Assembly (NCBI GenBank): GCA_028695495.1
Contig: JAQVIX010000003.1
Span: 1 to 64,000 of the forward strand
Origin: Candidatus Cloacimonadota bacterium
GTDB lineage: Bacteria > Cloacimonadota > Cloacimonadia > Cloacimonadales > Cloacimonadaceae
Direction of reading: 5' to 3'
Length of the DNA stretch: 64,000 nt
A program made the position numbers and the translations under genes. Position 1 is the stretch's first letter; the number at the start of each line of letters is the position of its first letter. The notes below the pieces were generated by a model. It searched no databases and was not told where the DNA came from. It worked only from the letters and a program-made list of their open reading frames with translations. This document shows, piece by piece, positions 10,001 through 17,980 of the stretch.

Positions 10001-13000
10001 TTTGTATTCACCATCCGGCAGGCTTGCCCAGTTATTATCCACCAGTTCCAAAGAGCTGGTACCTTGCGGGGTTAAGAGAATCCACAAGCTTTCGGTATTC
10101 TCATGCCCCGGTTCCAGCCGCCATACCTTGTAGCCGTGGATGGTGCGCTGGGAAGCATCATTATCCTGATCCAGGCTTTCGCTTAAAGAGGCACCCAGTT
10201 CACGGCTGGGGCTATCCCCAAGCGCAGCAAAGCTATCGCCGCGGGCAGGTCCCACATATACGTCATCTATATACCAGCCGGCATACGCTACAGATGCGGT
10301 GGCAAAGAACTGGAATTGAATCTGCACGTAGCTGGAGCCGCCATAGTTATTCAGGTTTATCACCCGCTCTGTCCATTGGGTATCCACATATTGCCAGGAG
10401 GGTCCCCATACTACCTGTCCGTTTACGGCTACCCGGCAGTAATCGAACTCGCCAAATACGTTTTCCCAGCTCCAAAAGCGCAATTGCGGGTTTGGGATAT
10501 TGCTAAAGTTAAAGCTTTTGGTAAGGAAGCTATAGCCATCGGCATTTGTGTAGTTTGTATTGATTTTGGTGCCCCAGAGTCCAGTTCCGGAATGGGCAAA
10601 ATCTGGAGGTCTTACCACGTTGCTGCCGTAGGTATCTACAAAGTCTTCGGCGCTGTAGCCATCCGTCCATTCCCAATCGCCGCTGAGGTCGCCCCAATTT
10701 GCCGTTGCCAGCCAGCCGCCGCTTTCGTATTCAAATTCATCCACCAAAGAGGCGCTATTGCCAGCAGCGGGTTTTAGCCAGCTTAGGCTTACTTCCGAGC
10801 CGGTAGCGTTTGCCGTTGCTCTTAATTGCCGCGGAGGCAATACCATTTCTTCCAAGGTAAAATCGCCCATATTATAGTTCAGATTTGCCACCGTAATCAT
10901 GCCGCTAATGGTATCGAAACCGCTGGCAAAGATGCTGTATTGATAGCTATTTCCGCCCAATACGCTTGGGATGCTAAAGATACCGGAGGCATTGGTTTCG
11001 GCAGTATATTCCGCCACGCCCTGCAGCCGGATGCTAGCGCCCGGTAAGCCAATTCCGGGGGTATCGCTGGCATATACCGTTCCCGATACCACCACCGTTT
11101 GCGAGATTTGCAAGTTAAAGTTCTGCGTAGTTTCCTGATTTGCCAGCAGGCTAACGGTTTGAGTTTGCGATTCATAGCCCTCCTTGGATACCTGCACGCT
11201 GTAGGTGCCCGGCAGTAGATATTGGAAGATGTAGGCTCCGCTGGCAGAGCTTTGCTGGCTAAAGGGGCTATTTAAGATGCTGATAGTAGCGCCTTCGATG
11301 GGTATTCCGCCTGCGCTTACAATCCCGCTCAGGCGCGCTAAACCCTGATTTTGCAGAATGAACGAGGTCTTGGCAAATTGACCGCTTAGGGTGCCTGCTT
11401 CCTGCGGACTGATGGGGTTAAAGTTTACATTATCGCTTACCGCTTTGCGGGAGCGGTTGCTGCCCAGAGTTTGCGCTTTGAAGTAATCCTGCCCGGCATA
11501 CATCTGCGTATCCATGGGGCGGTTGATCATCACTACCAGGTTGCCATGGTTATACAAATACGGTGTTTGCAGGGGGATATTGATCTGGTGTTGCCCGGCA
11601 GGGAAGCTCACCATGCCGTTGTATACCAGATCCAGCTCGCTGGCAGGAATCCAGCCGGATACAAGGTTGCTCTGGCTGGTGGTACCCATCCAGATTTTTA
11701 TCGGTTTATCCGCGATATTGGTGGAGGTGAACTGATTGTACAGGCAAATCTCATTGATCCAGCCAAAGGTATCGAATTCGGATTCAAAGAAGATGGTTTC
11801 GCTAAGGCTATTCTTATAGTTAAAGTCCAGCGGCACGCGGGCGTTTTCCGTGCCCAGCCCGATGGTATGAAACACCGAGCCGGCGGGATGCACGTTTACG
11901 TTTAGGAGCGGGCTTTGGTCGTTTGTAGAGTTCTCGTCTCCGGCTAAAAACACCCTGGCATAAAGGCTTTGCACGCCAGCGGCAGTAGGAGTCCATACCA
12001 GGTTTACGTTTATGCTGCTATTTGGCTCCACGGCGCTTCCTGCTGCCGTTGCCAGCTCCACGCCGCTTTCGCTATAAAGCTTTACGGTATAATCCGTTTC
12101 CGTTTGCGTACCCCAGTTAAAGATGCTGGCGCTATAGTTTGCCGCCAAGCCCACAGTGGGATTCAGGTTTCCGCTTAATGCCTGGCTGGAGAGGTCGGAA
12201 CTGGCGTCCAGCTCGATGGATATATTATCCACGTAAATGGATTGACCCAAGGCGCCAAAACCGTGTTTGATGGCGATGAATCTACCCTCTCCGGTATAGC
12301 TGGCAAAGGGGATTACCACTTCGCTCCAGGCGGGGCTGGTGCTTATAGTTTGTATCTCCGTAAAGCTTTCGGCATCTTGCGGGTCGTTCATTACCCCAAT
12401 CTTGAGGGTATAGGTGGTTGCCACGCCTTTTACCATCATCCGTAGCTGGGTATTATTTACGCTCATACCGCTGCCCAAAGGCGGGGCTACCAGGATTACA
12501 TCCACTCCTGCGGTGCTGCCGTTGTAGATACGAACGCTATTCGGGGCGGAATATGGGGCGCTGCTATAGGTGCCCACAAAGGCGGTATTGCTATGAGGAA
12601 AGATGAGCGCACTCCAGTCCAAAGGCAGGTTTGGCACTATCGCGCTATCAAAATCCTGCTGATAGGGCAGATGGTGAATATTGGTATCGATGGTATAGCC
12701 GGTGATCTGGAGCAACACCGTTTCGCGATTGCCCCGATCGTCTATAATGCTCAAGGTAGCGCTATGTTCGCCCACGGCAGTAGGATGGTATTGAACGCCA
12801 AAATCCAGCAAATCCCAGTTATTCAGGGTATAAGGAAATGCAGGCAAATCCAGCAGGCTAAAGTGTTCTGAACCGCTGAGCGTGATATTCTGAATATTCA
12901 GCGCTCCGCCACCCGCATTGGTAAGATGGTAGTTTTTGGTCTGACTGCTATCCAATAGTACCGTGCCAAAATCTCCATCCGCGGGGCTTAGGCTAAAGTA

Positions 13001-14470
13001 AGGCTCAGCACTTAGAGGCGCCAGATGGAAGCTAATCTTGGGATGCTGGGCGGTGAGGCTGCCCACGTTGCCGGGGTTCATGGGGTCGTAAATAGTAGTA
13101 TCGCTATATACATTGCGGGCACGGTTTACACCTACAGTTTGGCACTTAAAGAAATCCGTATTGGCATAGTAAACGGTATCTAAGGGGCGTTGGATAAATA
13201 GCACCAAATTACCTTCGGTATAGGCATATTCGCTATCCAGCGAAATGGTGATCTCGTTTTCGCCCACGGGGAAATTGATGGTGCCATCAAACACCGGAGT
13301 AAGCTGGGAAGCGGGTATCCAGCCGCCGGAAAGGTCGTTCAACGTGGTGGAACCCATCCACACTTTAAGCTGTTTATTAGTAAGGTTTGAAACGAAATTG
13401 TTATATAAGGTAAAAGCGCGGATGCTGCCAAAAGCGCCAATCTCGGCAGGGAAATACAGGCTTTGATACATGCCGTTCTTTTTGTAAAAGTCGATGGGGA
13501 TACGGGCGTTTTGGTCTCCCTCGCCCACGGTGATGGAAAGGGTATTGGCGGGCTGCACCTCGATGGCGAGAGGCAGGCTTTGGTTATTGTGGGCTATCTC
13601 GTCCCCCGCCATTTCTACTGTGGCATAGATAGAGGTGGCACCGGCTGCCTGCGGAGTCCAGCTAAGCTGAACGTTTTGCACTTCACCGGGCGCTATCTCC
13701 ACACCATTTACGGAGCTTAATAGAGTGCCGCCGGCTTGAAAGAGCTTCACCATATAGTTTGTCTGGCTGCTATTGCCATTGTTTTTGATGTTTACACCAA
13801 AGCTTGCCAAGCTGCCCACGCGGGGAGTGGTATTTCCGCTAAGTCCGTAGCAACTAAGGTCATTAACGATTGATACCGGGGTGTAAACAAAAGTAGTTTG
13901 GGGAAATTGACCGGAGAGCGCTCCCACGGGCGGATTGGCGGGATCAAACTCATCCGAACTGCTATAGATATTGCGGCTGCGGTTATTACCCACAGTTTGC
14001 GCTTTGAATACATCGTTTTGGTTGTACCACACTTCGTCCCAGGGACGCTGCACCAGCATTACCAGATTCCCCTCAATATGCGTATAAGGGGTGCTAAGCG
14101 GGATGTTTATGGTGTTGGTACCGCTGGGGAAGTTTATATTGCCATCAAATACCAAGGTAAGCGCCGATGAAGGAATATATCCGGCTACCAAGTTTGCCTG
14201 CTGAGTGCTGCCCAGCCAAATGCGGGTAGGCGCACTCGAATTATTGGTAACAAATGTATTGTAAAACTTAATGGCACTAATAGTACCGGTATCGAAACCC
14301 AATTCATCGGGGAAATAAAGGGTTTCAAATAGTGAATTGCGCCAGTAAAAATCCAGCGGGATTCTGGCTTGTTGGTTTCCGGTACCAATGGTCACCTCTT
14401 CGGCGCCCAAAAGGGTACACATTAGCCCCAAAAGGACTATTAGCAAGTTCAGATACTTCCTGTAGTGCAT
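7007..14470 (-). CDS. giant secreted protein with repeated CARDB, carboxypeptidase-regulatory and choice-of-anchor domains and a C-terminal sorting domain
   Basis: A 2487-residue exported protein. The signal peptide spans residues 1-23. Module A (for example ARIPLDFYWRNSLFETLYF) recurs four times, near 24-190, 310-485, 880-1055 and in the second half. Between copies lie CARDB-like segments (TPRVGSLASFGVNIKNNG), an ASH segment (DFGTVLLDSSQTKNY), choice-of-anchor J/MAM-like segments and carboxypeptidase-regulatory folds (LSGIVSAGGIPIEGATISI). The last 85 residues contain NYPNPFNPSTTLRYSL and ASGVYFYRL, a FlgD-Ig/type-A sorting domain of the kind recognised by type IX secretion. AAGGAG precedes the ATG. 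It probably acts on the cell surface or in the medium. The ligand is unknown; a role in attachment to solids is inference. Confidence 0.88.
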   Translation of the reverse strand: MHYRKYLNLLIVLLGLMCTLLGAEEVTIGTGNQQARIPLDFYWRNSLFETLYFPDELGFDTGTISAIKFYNTFVTNNSSAPTRIWLGSTQQANLVAGYIPSSALTLVFDGNINFPSGTNTINIPLSTPYTHIEGNLVMLVQRPWDEVWYNQNDVFKAQTVGNNRSRNIYSSSDEFDPANPPVGALSGQFPQTTFVYTPVSIVNDLSCYGLSGNTTPRVGSLASFGVNIKNNGNSSQTNYMVKLFQAGGTLLSSVNGVEIAPGEVQNVQLSWTPQAAGATSIYATVEMAGDEIAHNNQSLPLAIEVQPANTLSITVGEGDQNARIPIDFYKKNGMYQSLYFPAEIGAFGSIRAFTLYNNFVSNLTNKQLKVWMGSTTLNDLSGGWIPASQLTPVFDGTINFPVGENEITISLDSEYAYTEGNLVLFIQRPLDTVYYANTDFFKCQTVGVNRARNVYSDTTIYDPMNPGNVGSLTAQHPKISFHLAPLSAEPYFSLSPADGDFGTVLLDSSQTKNYHLTNAGGGALNIQNITLSGSEHFSLLDLPAFPYTLNNWDLLDFGVQYHPTAVGEHSATLSIIDDRGNRETVLLQITGYTIDTNIHHLPYQQDFDSAIVPNLPLDWSALIFPHSNTAFVGTYSSAPYSAPNSVRIYNGSTAGVDVILVAPPLGSGMSVNNTQLRMMVKGVATTYTLKIGVMNDPQDAESFTEIQTISTSPAWSEVVIPFASYTGEGRFIAIKHGFGALGQSIYVDNISIELDASSDLSSQALSGNLNPTVGLAANYSASIFNWGTQTETDYTVKLYSESGVELATAAGSAVEPNSSINVNLVWTPTAAGVQSLYARVFLAGDENSTNDQSPLLNVNVHPAGSVFHTIGLGTENARVPLDFNYKNSLSETIFFESEFDTFGWINEICLYNQFTSTNIADKPIKIWMGTTSQSNLVSGWIPASELDLVYNGMVSFPAGQHQINIPLQTPYLYNHGNLVVMINRPMDTQMYAGQDYFKAQTLGSNRSRKAVSDNVNFNPISPQEAGTLSGQFAKTSFILQNQGLARLSGIVSAGGIPIEGATISILNSPFSQQSSASGAYIFQYLLPGTYSVQVSKEGYESQTQTVSLLANQETTQNFNLQISQTVVVSGTVYASDTPGIGLPGASIRLQGVAEYTAETNASGIFSIPSVLGGNSYQYSIFASGFDTISGMITVANLNYNMGDFTLEEMVLPPRQLRATANATGSEVSLSWLKPAAGNSASLVDEFEYESGGWLATANWGDLSGDWEWTDGYSAEDFVDTYGSNVVRPPDFAHSGTGLWGTKINTNYTNADGYSFLTKSFNFSNIPNPQLRFWSWENVFGEFDYCRVAVNGQVVWGPSWQYVDTQWTERVINLNNYGGSSYVQIQFQFFATASVAYAGWYIDDVYVGPARGDSFAALGDSPSRELGASLSESLDQDNDASQRTIHGYKVWRLEPGHENTESLWILLTPQGTSSLELVDNNWASLPDGEYKWAVKALYSYNQVSNPAFSNTLRILRNDMAAQRITGNRYPSAGHNSEYVIQIKNMASVPVSGSAYTVKLFKGSIEVASAQGIDLAPESTADISIPWLPTETGDFVLLGKVSLPADSNINNNSTPPLPITVLDSNLIGKTVGEGNQLARVPIDVYYRSSLNQYLLFPAELGNISGAITGISLKSQFTQNVIDRPVKIWAGNTTQSGLTGGWFPSSQLTLVFDGVLSFPLGDGTINIPFDIPFEYQADQNLVLSFFQPWQTPAHDNTNYFRCQPGSAPNRSRNYSTNSNDLNPASPPANAGMVSAQFPQTTLFIIPNATGSLSGVVRNAANEALANVQVRVQNNTYSATTNADGFYEIQRILPGNYTAIFSVHAHQNLSQPFSISAQETTTLNATMVLMPTVTVSGTILASDTQAPLEGAVINLGGYADYNAISNAAGYFEMTGVYANFGYHYSIQRSGYAATTGEIEVDIINYSMGNITLTELTYPPHSVSAAMNADDTQAEINWYSPDPSILEIRESFEGESFPPLNWTQITTNNGAPNGLGVFPTWCRFHEVNLFGEPITPPDGIYQAGLRWEYNHQDEWLISPSFYCPPEAYLSFYSYVYHGSENNEHYYVKISSDNGHSWHVLWDASTLSGGWNIYAAPYVIDLSNYGGQQVKVAFQALDAPTLDGLWYDWFIDDIVISSANNEDLAPFAGYLPAPGTKAKAQMSLSFAPAAPLYNSSRRVEEGRVASEPVLAKQSAANKQRVLVGYKVWRLNLGQEEDESTWNLITQEIVNETFLVDSGWQNLINGYYRWAVKAYYSNDVPSVPAFSNTLQRVVETGMIAGIVRKANNAPLPGATISAAGRTATTSANGAYALVIPEGTHEVMCEAPGYQTQIVPEVVVYRNQTTTVNFQLPVSNEDEVSPAYKTELLTNYPNPFNPSTTLRYSLKEAATVELSIFNAKGQLVRKLVSEVQNAGKYQTVWNGKDELGSSVASGVYFYRLQAGEKRFTRKMLLMQ

Positions 14471-15451
14471 CTAAAAGTCTCCTTAATTTAGCGTAATAAT
14501 ACTATTTTGTAGATGCTTTAGTAGAATCACTATATAGCTTCGTATATACACGAAACTATTATAGTATGTATGACTAAAACTGGTGATAATTCCCTTTACA
14601 CATCTATAAACAACCAAAAATACATATGCCTGCACAATACATAATGCAAGAAGCGTGCCAAATCTTGCCGCCATAATATATTTTTGTAAACAAATCACGG
14701 ATATATATATCAGTATCACCAAGATAGCTGATGAGCAAACACTCCTAAATTAAACACATATATATTCGCTCAGCAATTATCCATACAAGAATATAATAAG
14801 GTGTTTTAAACTTTATCCAAATACTAAATATCCGTTTATGCTTTAGCGAGGGGACAGCCAGCCCTAACCCCTAATGCTTCGTGCAAGGCGGATACAGCTT
14901 CGCCCCGTGGCTTAGGCACGCCACGCCTCATGCAGGTGTAATAAACGGATGTTTACAGAAAATACCACCCGGCACCCAATATACCTATAGTGGACAAGTA
15001 GTGGACAAAACCGGAATTATTTTTTGTTTAGATTGGATGCTCTGCTGAGAAGGCAATCTATGTAATTGAAAATGAAGTTAGTTGCCAATAATGATAAACA
15101 TCCAAAACCAGCTTGAAGTTGTCTTGAAAAGCTAAATGAACAACACAACAATGAATCTGCACCCCTAAAATGTAGGGGCAGACCCGTGTGTCTGCCCTCA
15201 AAATGCCCTCGCCTTCCGGCTGGTATCGCCTCGCTACACTGCTTGTGCCAAATCGGAGTTTAGCACCCTACTATATTTGAACAAGCGCCCAAAGAACCAC
15301 CATAAAACACCTGTATTTCCTCTTTTGGTCGTTTTTTCGATTGACAGAATATTGTTGTAATAGAAAGTTGTAATGTCTATAATTTTAAAGATGTTCTGGC
15401 ATCTTAATAGTGTAAACATCAAAAAGCTTAGGATTTATCAAATGAAGTTGA
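14471..15451. other. repeat-rich intergenic region
   Basis: Almost 1 kb without a credible gene. The first 350 bp are AT-rich. 14906-15027 is a dispersed repeat shared with 43258-43377. Around 15110-15200 are reverse-orientation pieces of the modules seen near 33.9 kb, including the hairpin GGGCAGAC/GTCTGCCC also found at 65-86. Near 15262-15290 a short piece resembles the inverted repeat at 17023-17097. The IS256 element begins at about 15452. Confidence 0.6.
14906..15027. repeat. dispersed repeat, copy 1 (pair with 43258-43377)
   Basis: It starts with the hairpin CGTGGC-TTAGGCAC-GCCACG, followed by AAACGGAT, then CTATAGTGGACAAG and GGACAAAA. The same order of elements recurs at 43258-43377 in the same orientation and with near-equal length. 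Non-coding; function unknown. Confidence 0.7.
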
Positions 15452-15606
15452 GTCCCAAACGTTGGTGTAAATTCCAATTCTTTGTTTATCAGGTTCTTTG
15501 AGGACATTATTCCTTCTTCATTTTACACTCTATCTGTATTCAATTGAACAGTTGCATTGTTTTTCAATGTCTTAATTCCGTCAAGTGCTTTCTCGATCAT
15601 GAACGA

Positions 15607-16896
15607 TCACCTCGCAGTGACGGGCTGGAGCCCTGCGGAGGAGGCGTAGCCGACGGAGCAGGGCTCCAGCCCGTCGCGCGGCACCTTAGTGGGTATGTGT
15701 TTTATACGAGTTCCTCTGATTGCTTCCATGGGGTCTGATAGGTATATTTTACTGCATGTCCATTCCTCTGAATAGTCTTGTAATATTGCACCTAATAGAC
15801 GTATGCAACTTTCATCATTAGGAAATATCCGGACACTTCTTTCTCTACGTCTAAGCTCCTGGTTAAGCCTTTCAAGGGGATTGGTAGATTTAATCTTAGA
15901 CCAATGGCTGAAGGGAAACTCAAGATATACCGATATTTCGTGATATGTATCTTCCAGCCACTCCAATAACCTATCTTTGCCTTTGATCTCAACAGTCTTG
16001 GTAAGCTCTTTCCATGCCAGGTTGAAAGATTCTACAGTTCTTGAGCCGACCAAGTCTTTGATTAGCGGAAGAAGCCAAACCAAATCGGTCTTTGAAACCT
16101 TACTCTGGGCATTACGCATCCAGTGGATGATGCAGCGCTGGCGTAATTGACCAGGGAAGCACTCTTCTATTGCCTGGATCAAACCGTCATGCTCATCACT
16201 AATCCAAAGCTCACCACGCTCAAGACCACGGGCTTTGAGGCTTTGCAAAAAGTCTTTCCAGTTATAATAGCTCTCTTTGTTGCCTAAATAAAGACCCAAC
16301 ACATCGCGATAACCGTCTTTTCTTAGCCCTATGGCAACTAAAACAGCTCTTGATACTACTCCTTGTTCTGTGCGAACCTTGACGTAAAGCGCATCAAGCC
16401 AGATATAAACATAGTGTTGGTCTAAATCCCTATTCTTCCAGATTTCTACTTCTTTATCTATTTGGGCGGCACAACGGCTGACCAAGCTACGATCAATTCC
16501 TGCTACCCCAAGCTCCTCAAACAACTGGTTCATTTTGCGTGTTGACACTCCAGCAAAATAGGCTTCACTGATGATGGTGATCAATGCCCTATCTACACGT
16601 TGGTATCTCTCAAGTATTGATGGGTAAAAGCTACCTTTTCTGGGTTTGGGAATACTTATATCCATAGGACCGATGGCTGTATTGAGTGGTTTTTTGCGAC
16701 GCCTGTAGCCATTTCGATAGTTAGTACGGCTCTCGGAGCGCTCATAGGATTCCGCTCCAAGTTCCATGTCATATTCAGCCTCAATCACGATTTGGACAAA
16801 CTTCTCTAATAAATTGATGAAGCTTCCAGGAACTAATTCATCAATTTGCTTGACCAATTTGGCGACTTTGTTTTTCTTTGTTCTTAGTTGAGTCAT
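15607..16896 (-). CDS. IS256-family (Mutator-type) transposase, C-terminus altered by a palindrome
   Basis: A 429-residue DDE transposase of the MULE/IS256 type. The family signature is clear: SRTNYRNGYRRRKK near the N-terminus, a first catalytic Asp in YIWLDALYVKV, a second in WISDEHDGL and the Glu in TNPLERLNQELRRRERS. CIIHWMRN is the conserved region between. AAGGAGACG precedes the ATG. Family members are usually about 390-410 residues. The last two dozen residues here (from PRDGLEPC to GLQPVTAR) are encoded by an 18-bp perfect inverted repeat, so the natural C-terminus appears to have been replaced. Catalytic residues are intact and the element could still be active. Confidence 0.92.
   Translation of the reverse strand: MTQLRTKKNKVAKLVKQIDELVPGSFINLLEKFVQIVIEAEYDMELGAESYERSESRTNYRNGYRRRKKPLNTAIGPMDISIPKPRKGSFYPSILERYQRVDRALITIISEAYFAGVSTRKMNQLFEELGVAGIDRSLVSRCAAQIDKEVEIWKNRDLDQHYVYIWLDALYVKVRTEQGVVSRAVLVAIGLRKDGYRDVLGLYLGNKESYYNWKDFLQSLKARGLERGELWISDEHDGLIQAIEECFPGQLRQRCIIHWMRNAQSKVSKTDLVWLLPLIKDLVGSRTVESFNLAWKELTKTVEIKGKDRLLEWLEDTYHEISVYLEFPFSHWSKIKSTNPLERLNQELRRRERSVRIFPNDESCIRLLGAILQDYSEEWTCSKIYLSDPMEAIRGTRIKHIPTKVPRDGLEPCSVGYASSAGLQPVTAR
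15619..15675. repeat. perfect 18-bp palindrome arm pair inside the transposase 3' end
   Basis: GACGGGCTGGAGCCCTGC at 15619-15636 is exactly complementary to 15658-15675, with a 21-nt loop. It is much more GC-rich than its surroundings and overlaps the end of the transposase gene. It looks like a secondary insertion of a REP-like hairpin. Confidence 0.85.
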
Positions 16897-17022
16897 TTTC
16901 GTCTCCTTGTTCTTTAGTTTTTTGTCTTGAAAACCATTAAAACAAAGAACGGATTTGGCTCAACCTTTTTCTTCAAAAGGCGCTTACCAATTTACACCAC
17001 TCTTTGAGACACTACCAATTTG

Positions 17023-17097
17023 AAGCCATCTTAGCCTTCATTTTCTCCGTATTAGTTCATTGTTTTTTTTCTTTACCCACTATATTTGAAAGAAAGC
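17023..17097. repeat. 75-bp inverted repeat, left copy
   Basis: The reverse complement of 20686-20759 matches this stretch over its whole length with only a few mismatches (shared core CATTTTCTCCGTATTAG and ACCCACTATATTTGAA). A partial third copy is at 33674-33731. The pair brackets the AAA ATPase/ADP-ribosylglycohydrolase cassette. The left copy begins 13 bp from the IS256 end. Confidence 0.8.
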
Positions 17098-17149
17098 TTT
17101 ATTTCATATCTACTTGCGCTAATTGATGATCTGGCGGCTGTTATTCATG

Positions 17150-17980
17150 TTAAAACCCCACCTTTCTTTCCAAATTGTGTTTACCCAGCGCTTCCAGCTC
17201 GGCATAACGCTCAATATCCTCCAGCAGCAATTTGGCGTTTTTGCCGCGTTGCATGGCGTGATAGCAGGCATTTTGCACGATGATGCGGATTAGCCCACCG
17301 CTGAGGCAATACTCATGCCCCCGATATTCGCAATCAATCTCTGCCGCACCGGGTATCTCTTTTACCAAGTGCAATCTCCAAAGCCGGCTGGCGGCGCTGG
17401 CATCCGGCAGCTTAAATTCCAGCTTGAAATGGAGGCGGCGAAAGAGCGCCTCATCCATATTATTCATCAGGTTTGTAGTGAGAATCAGGATGCCGGGCAG
17501 CTTTTCCAGCTCTTCCAAAAAGATGTTTTGGATGGCGTTTTCCGTGCTCGCCACATTGCTAAGGCGGGTATCCGAACGCTTATGCAGTATCAAATCCGCT
17601 TCGTTCAGCAGAAATACGGGTGCCGTTTTGGGCTTTTGATTTGCATGGCGGATGGCTTCAAATAGCTCTTTCACTCGCTTTTCGGTTTCCCCATAGTATT
17701 TATCTCGCAGCTGGCTGGCTTCGATCTTGATCAAATCGCGTCCCAATTCATTGGCAATTACTCCGGCGCTATAGGTTTTGCCCGTACCTGCCGCCCCATA
17801 AAGAAGTATGAGGCAGGAGTTTAGTGCCTGGGCATCCGTACTAAGCGAAGGACTCCGCAAAGACCAACGCGAGAGATCAAAATACTCCGGATTTTTCAGC
17901 CGGGCAATAATGCTTTCCATAAGCTGATACTCGTTGTTATTCAACACCAAATCCGGCAAGCGCTGCGTGGTATTTACCAA
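17150..17980 (-). CDS. AAA-family ATPase, coupled to the upstream unknown gene
   Basis: A 276-residue AAA+ ATPase. Walker A is GAAGTGKT at residues 62-69, Walker B is PVFLLNEADLIL with Asn-Glu in place of the usual Asp-Glu pair, sensor 1 is ILTTNL, and an arginine-finger-like FRRLHF follows. The C-terminal lid is short. This is a single ATPase module with little N-terminal domain, so substrate specificity probably comes from a partner. Its TTG start overlaps the stop of the upstream gene (TTGGTAA), implying translational coupling. Target and function are unknown. Residence between inverted repeats beside an ADP-ribosylglycohydrolase suggests an accessory role, which is inference. The TTG start is the least certain point. 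Confidence 0.8.
   Translation of the reverse strand: MVNTTQRLPDLVLNNNEYQLMESIIARLKNPEYFDLSRWSLRSPSLSTDAQALNSCLILLYGAAGTGKTYSAGVIANELGRDLIKIEASQLRDKYYGETEKRVKELFEAIRHANQKPKTAPVFLLNEADLILHKRSDTRLSNVASTENAIQNIFLEELEKLPGILILTTNLMNNMDEALFRRLHFKLEFKLPDASAASRLWRLHLVKEIPGAAEIDCEYRGHEYCLSGGLIRIIVQNACYHAMQRGKNAKLLLEDIERYAELEALGKHNLERKVGF

Larger units (their letters stand above)
15452..17010 (-). mobile_element. IS256-family insertion sequence
   Basis: One transposase gene lies between imperfect terminal inverted repeats. The left end is 15452-15473 and the right end 16989-17010. Reading inward they match at about 18 of 22 positions and share GGTGTAAATT. IS256 elements usually leave an 8-9 bp target duplication, but none could be identified in the flanks, so the boundaries may be off by a few bases or the flanks may have been rearranged. 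The copy is about 1.56 kb, typical for the family. Confidence 0.8.

Noticed and set aside
15440-17022. Target-site duplication of the IS256 element
   Set aside because: The flanks share only a short TGAAG and no 8-9 bp direct repeat, so no duplication is claimed.
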